From NCBI GenBank assembly GCA_964522305.1, contig CAZFVM010000006.1, forward strand, positions 1 to 25,506: a DNA stretch of 25,506 nt, read 5' to 3'. Shown here in pieces: positions 24,016-25,506 of the stretch (the first letter of the stretch is position 1; each line of letters begins with the position of its first letter). This stretch comes from UBA1049 sp964522305. Its GTDB lineage: Bacteria; Bacillota; Clostridia; Oscillospirales; CAG-382. The notes under the pieces were generated by a model. That model saw only the letters and a list, made by a program, of their open reading frames with translations. It made no database searches and was not told the DNA's origin. The translations under genes and the position numbers were made by a program.

Positions 24016-25499
24016 AAAACGAATTTTCAAAAACAAATTTGCATAATGCAATGAACAGAATCATTATTCCATCAAAGGAACGTGTGCTTCCAGAGCAAGC
24101 ATTGTCAAGAAAAACAAATACCAGAACGTTTTTAAGACCCGTAATACTAAAAAGTGCAGCAGTGGCTTTTTCGTTACTGCTGGTTGTAGCTCTCACTATT
24201 ACACCACTGCTAAATTTGGGAATCGACCATAAATTACCAGGATTACCTATCGTAACAGGCCGTCCGGAAAACTCAGACACAGGCAACTCTGATGGTACTA
24301 ATAGTTCGGACAAAGATTCTGCAAGAAAGGTGATAACAGCTGAATTTTTTGATACATCTGAAAGTAACTTAGAAGAAATACCGAGAAGAAGTGAGATATA
24401 TATTTCGAACTCTTTAAAAGAACAAATGGAAAAGTATCAAGGTCAAGACGTATTATTTCGCGTCATTGCCGAATTTCTGATTACGTTTGAGGATTATAAT
24501 GAATATCAACCTACAGCGGCTAATGCAGAAGAGTTGAAAAGATTAGAGCGTGAGAGGGACAGAACGGTAGACGAACTCGAAACTGCGCGTCGGGAGTTAG
24601 AAGGAAAAGAAAACAGTGAAAACAGAAGTTATTACGCAGAAATTTATGATGATAAAGATAAGCAAGCAACAGCAGCTTATAAAGAATGGAGCGATTTAAG
24701 TCTTTTGGATAGAAAAGCTTATAATGCAGAAATTTTGTCTAAGAGATACGAATATGCGGTCAGCATAAACGCTGAAAACATTATTGATATCAAAGAGTCA
24801 TCAGATATTCCTTCATATACCATTTCCGGCGTTCAAGCATATTTTATGGACCTGACAAAGGAAATGATCGACAGTATGGCGGCACAAGGAGGTTATGCTT
24901 TTAGATTAGCACCTCCTGCCCGGATAGATGGTTATAGTCCAAAGCTGTCAGACTATATCACTTATCTGCTTGATGGGATTTCAGAAGAAGAATCTATCCA
25001 TGTAGCAGTAGTCCTCGGGGCTGATCGTCACAGTCGATTTGCACAACAGCGCAATCTTTTATTCAATTCATTATATAATAACGAATATTTCAAACCATGG
25101 CAAGGCAGTGCACCTCCTAAAATAATTGAATACAAAGACGATGTAGCTATAACCGAAGACGGTACACAGGCAATGGAGCTGGAGGAGTATGTTACCTTTA
25201 TTGCTTCATATGTGGATGAAATTGTAGAAAGAAACGGACTCATTAACAAACGTATAATAAACGAAAATGCACCAGATGCTTATTATGGTAAAAACTTTTA
25301 TGAAGAATATACTAATCCTGTGAAACCAGGAAACAATCCTCCGGATTATTCTTCCTTTGTCGATTATTTTACAACCGGATTTGAGGCAGAGCTTACAAAA
25401 ACAGAGATTCTGAGTTTGTTGGATAATGACGAGGTAAAGATAATTTATTCCATGGAACTATTTGGAATAGATGACCCATTTAACTCATTTTACGTTTAA
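24012..25499 (+). CDS. Single-pass membrane protein, probable anti-sigma factor/sensor
   Basis: This 495-residue protein is coupled to the sigma gene by a four-base ATGA overlap with GGAGG just upstream. A cytoplasmic N-terminal tail of about 45 residues is followed by one membrane helix (about 48-70, SAAVAFSLLLVVALTITPLL). A Ser/Asp/Gly-rich linker leads to a large extracytoplasmic part, which includes a predicted coiled coil rich in Glu/Arg (about 175-205, EELKRLERERDRTVDELETARRELE). No zinc-binding HxxxCxxC motif is visible in the cytoplasmic tail, so it is not a standard ZAS anti-sigma factor. Gene order and topology argue for the anti-sigma role; the external domain, which I do not recognise, may sense an envelope signal. 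Composition is more AT-rich than in the neighbouring genes. Confidence 0.7.
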   Translation: MKNEFSKTNLHNAMNRIIIPSKERVLPEQALSRKTNTRTFLRPVILKSAAVAFSLLLVVALTITPLLNLGIDHKLPGLPIVTGRPENSDTGNSDGTNSSDKDSARKVITAEFFDTSESNLEEIPRRSEIYISNSLKEQMEKYQGQDVLFRVIAEFLITFEDYNEYQPTAANAEELKRLERERDRTVDELETARRELEGKENSENRSYYAEIYDDKDKQATAAYKEWSDLSLLDRKAYNAEILSKRYEYAVSINAENIIDIKESSDIPSYTISGVQAYFMDLTKEMIDSMAAQGGYAFRLAPPARIDGYSPKLSDYITYLLDGISEEESIHVAVVLGADRHSRFAQQRNLLFNSLYNNEYFKPWQGSAPPKIIEYKDDVAITEDGTQAMELEEYVTFIASYVDEIVERNGLINKRIINENAPDAYYGKNFYEEYTNPVKPGNNPPDYSSFVDYFTTGFEAELTKTEILSLLDNDEVKIIYSMELFGIDDPFNSFYV

Positions 25500-25506
25500 T
25501 GAAAAT

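Overview
The window looks like a chromosomal piece of a Bacillota (Clostridia-type) genome. The evidence is AGGAGG-like ribosome binding sites, textbook TTGACA/TATAAT promoters, U-tract terminators, a SpoIIIE/FtsK-type translocase, a short NfeD protein paired with an SPFH protein, and a sigma/anti-sigma pair of the kind common in clostridia. No rRNA, tRNA, CRISPR array, transposase or phage structural gene is visible.

Left part (1-8.4 kb), housekeeping and envelope. A sugar-type solute-binding lipoprotein is followed on the + strand by uppP, ftsK and an unrecognised lipoprotein that overlaps the end of ftsK. A bidirectional terminator separates this run from a convergent GH4 alpha-galactosidase (melA). 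Divergent from melA, a strong promoter drives nfeD-like and SPFH/QmcA-like genes, which end at another terminator.

Middle (8.5-13.9 kb), metabolism and small accessory genes, all on the - strand. A full-length GH2 beta-galactosidase (lacZ) has its own promoter. It is preceded by a short unit running GyrI-like protein, a broken DUF3795 remnant, a GNAT acetyltransferase and a Cof-type HAD phosphatase. That unit ends at a terminator lying directly against the lacZ promoter.

Right-centre (13.9-23.0 kb), the most interesting region: seven close-packed - strand genes. In transcription order they are an S24 self-cleaving (LexA/CI-like) repressor, a Y-family polymerase of the clostridial UvrX/DinB type, an SRAP (HMCES/YedK-like) protein, a TerB-N/TerB-C protein, a BrxD-like (DUF2791) ATPase, an Lhr-like DEVH helicase and DinB (Pol IV). 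Two matching palindromes (TTGCA-N5-TGCAA) lie at the repressor promoter, one overlapping its -35. Both polymerases and the SRAP protein carry QLSLF/QISLF sliding-clamp motifs. I read this as a damage-inducible lesion-tolerance island that has enclosed a TerB/BrxD/helicase module of the sort linked to stress response and phage defence. The combined system is the main candidate for something undescribed.

Right end (23.0-25.5 kb). An AT-rich spacer and an exact-period 100-bp tandem duplication of a promoter/SD/start region lead into an ECF-like sigma factor. The sigma gene is translationally coupled by an ATGA overlap to a single-pass membrane protein that is probably its anti-sigma/sensor partner.
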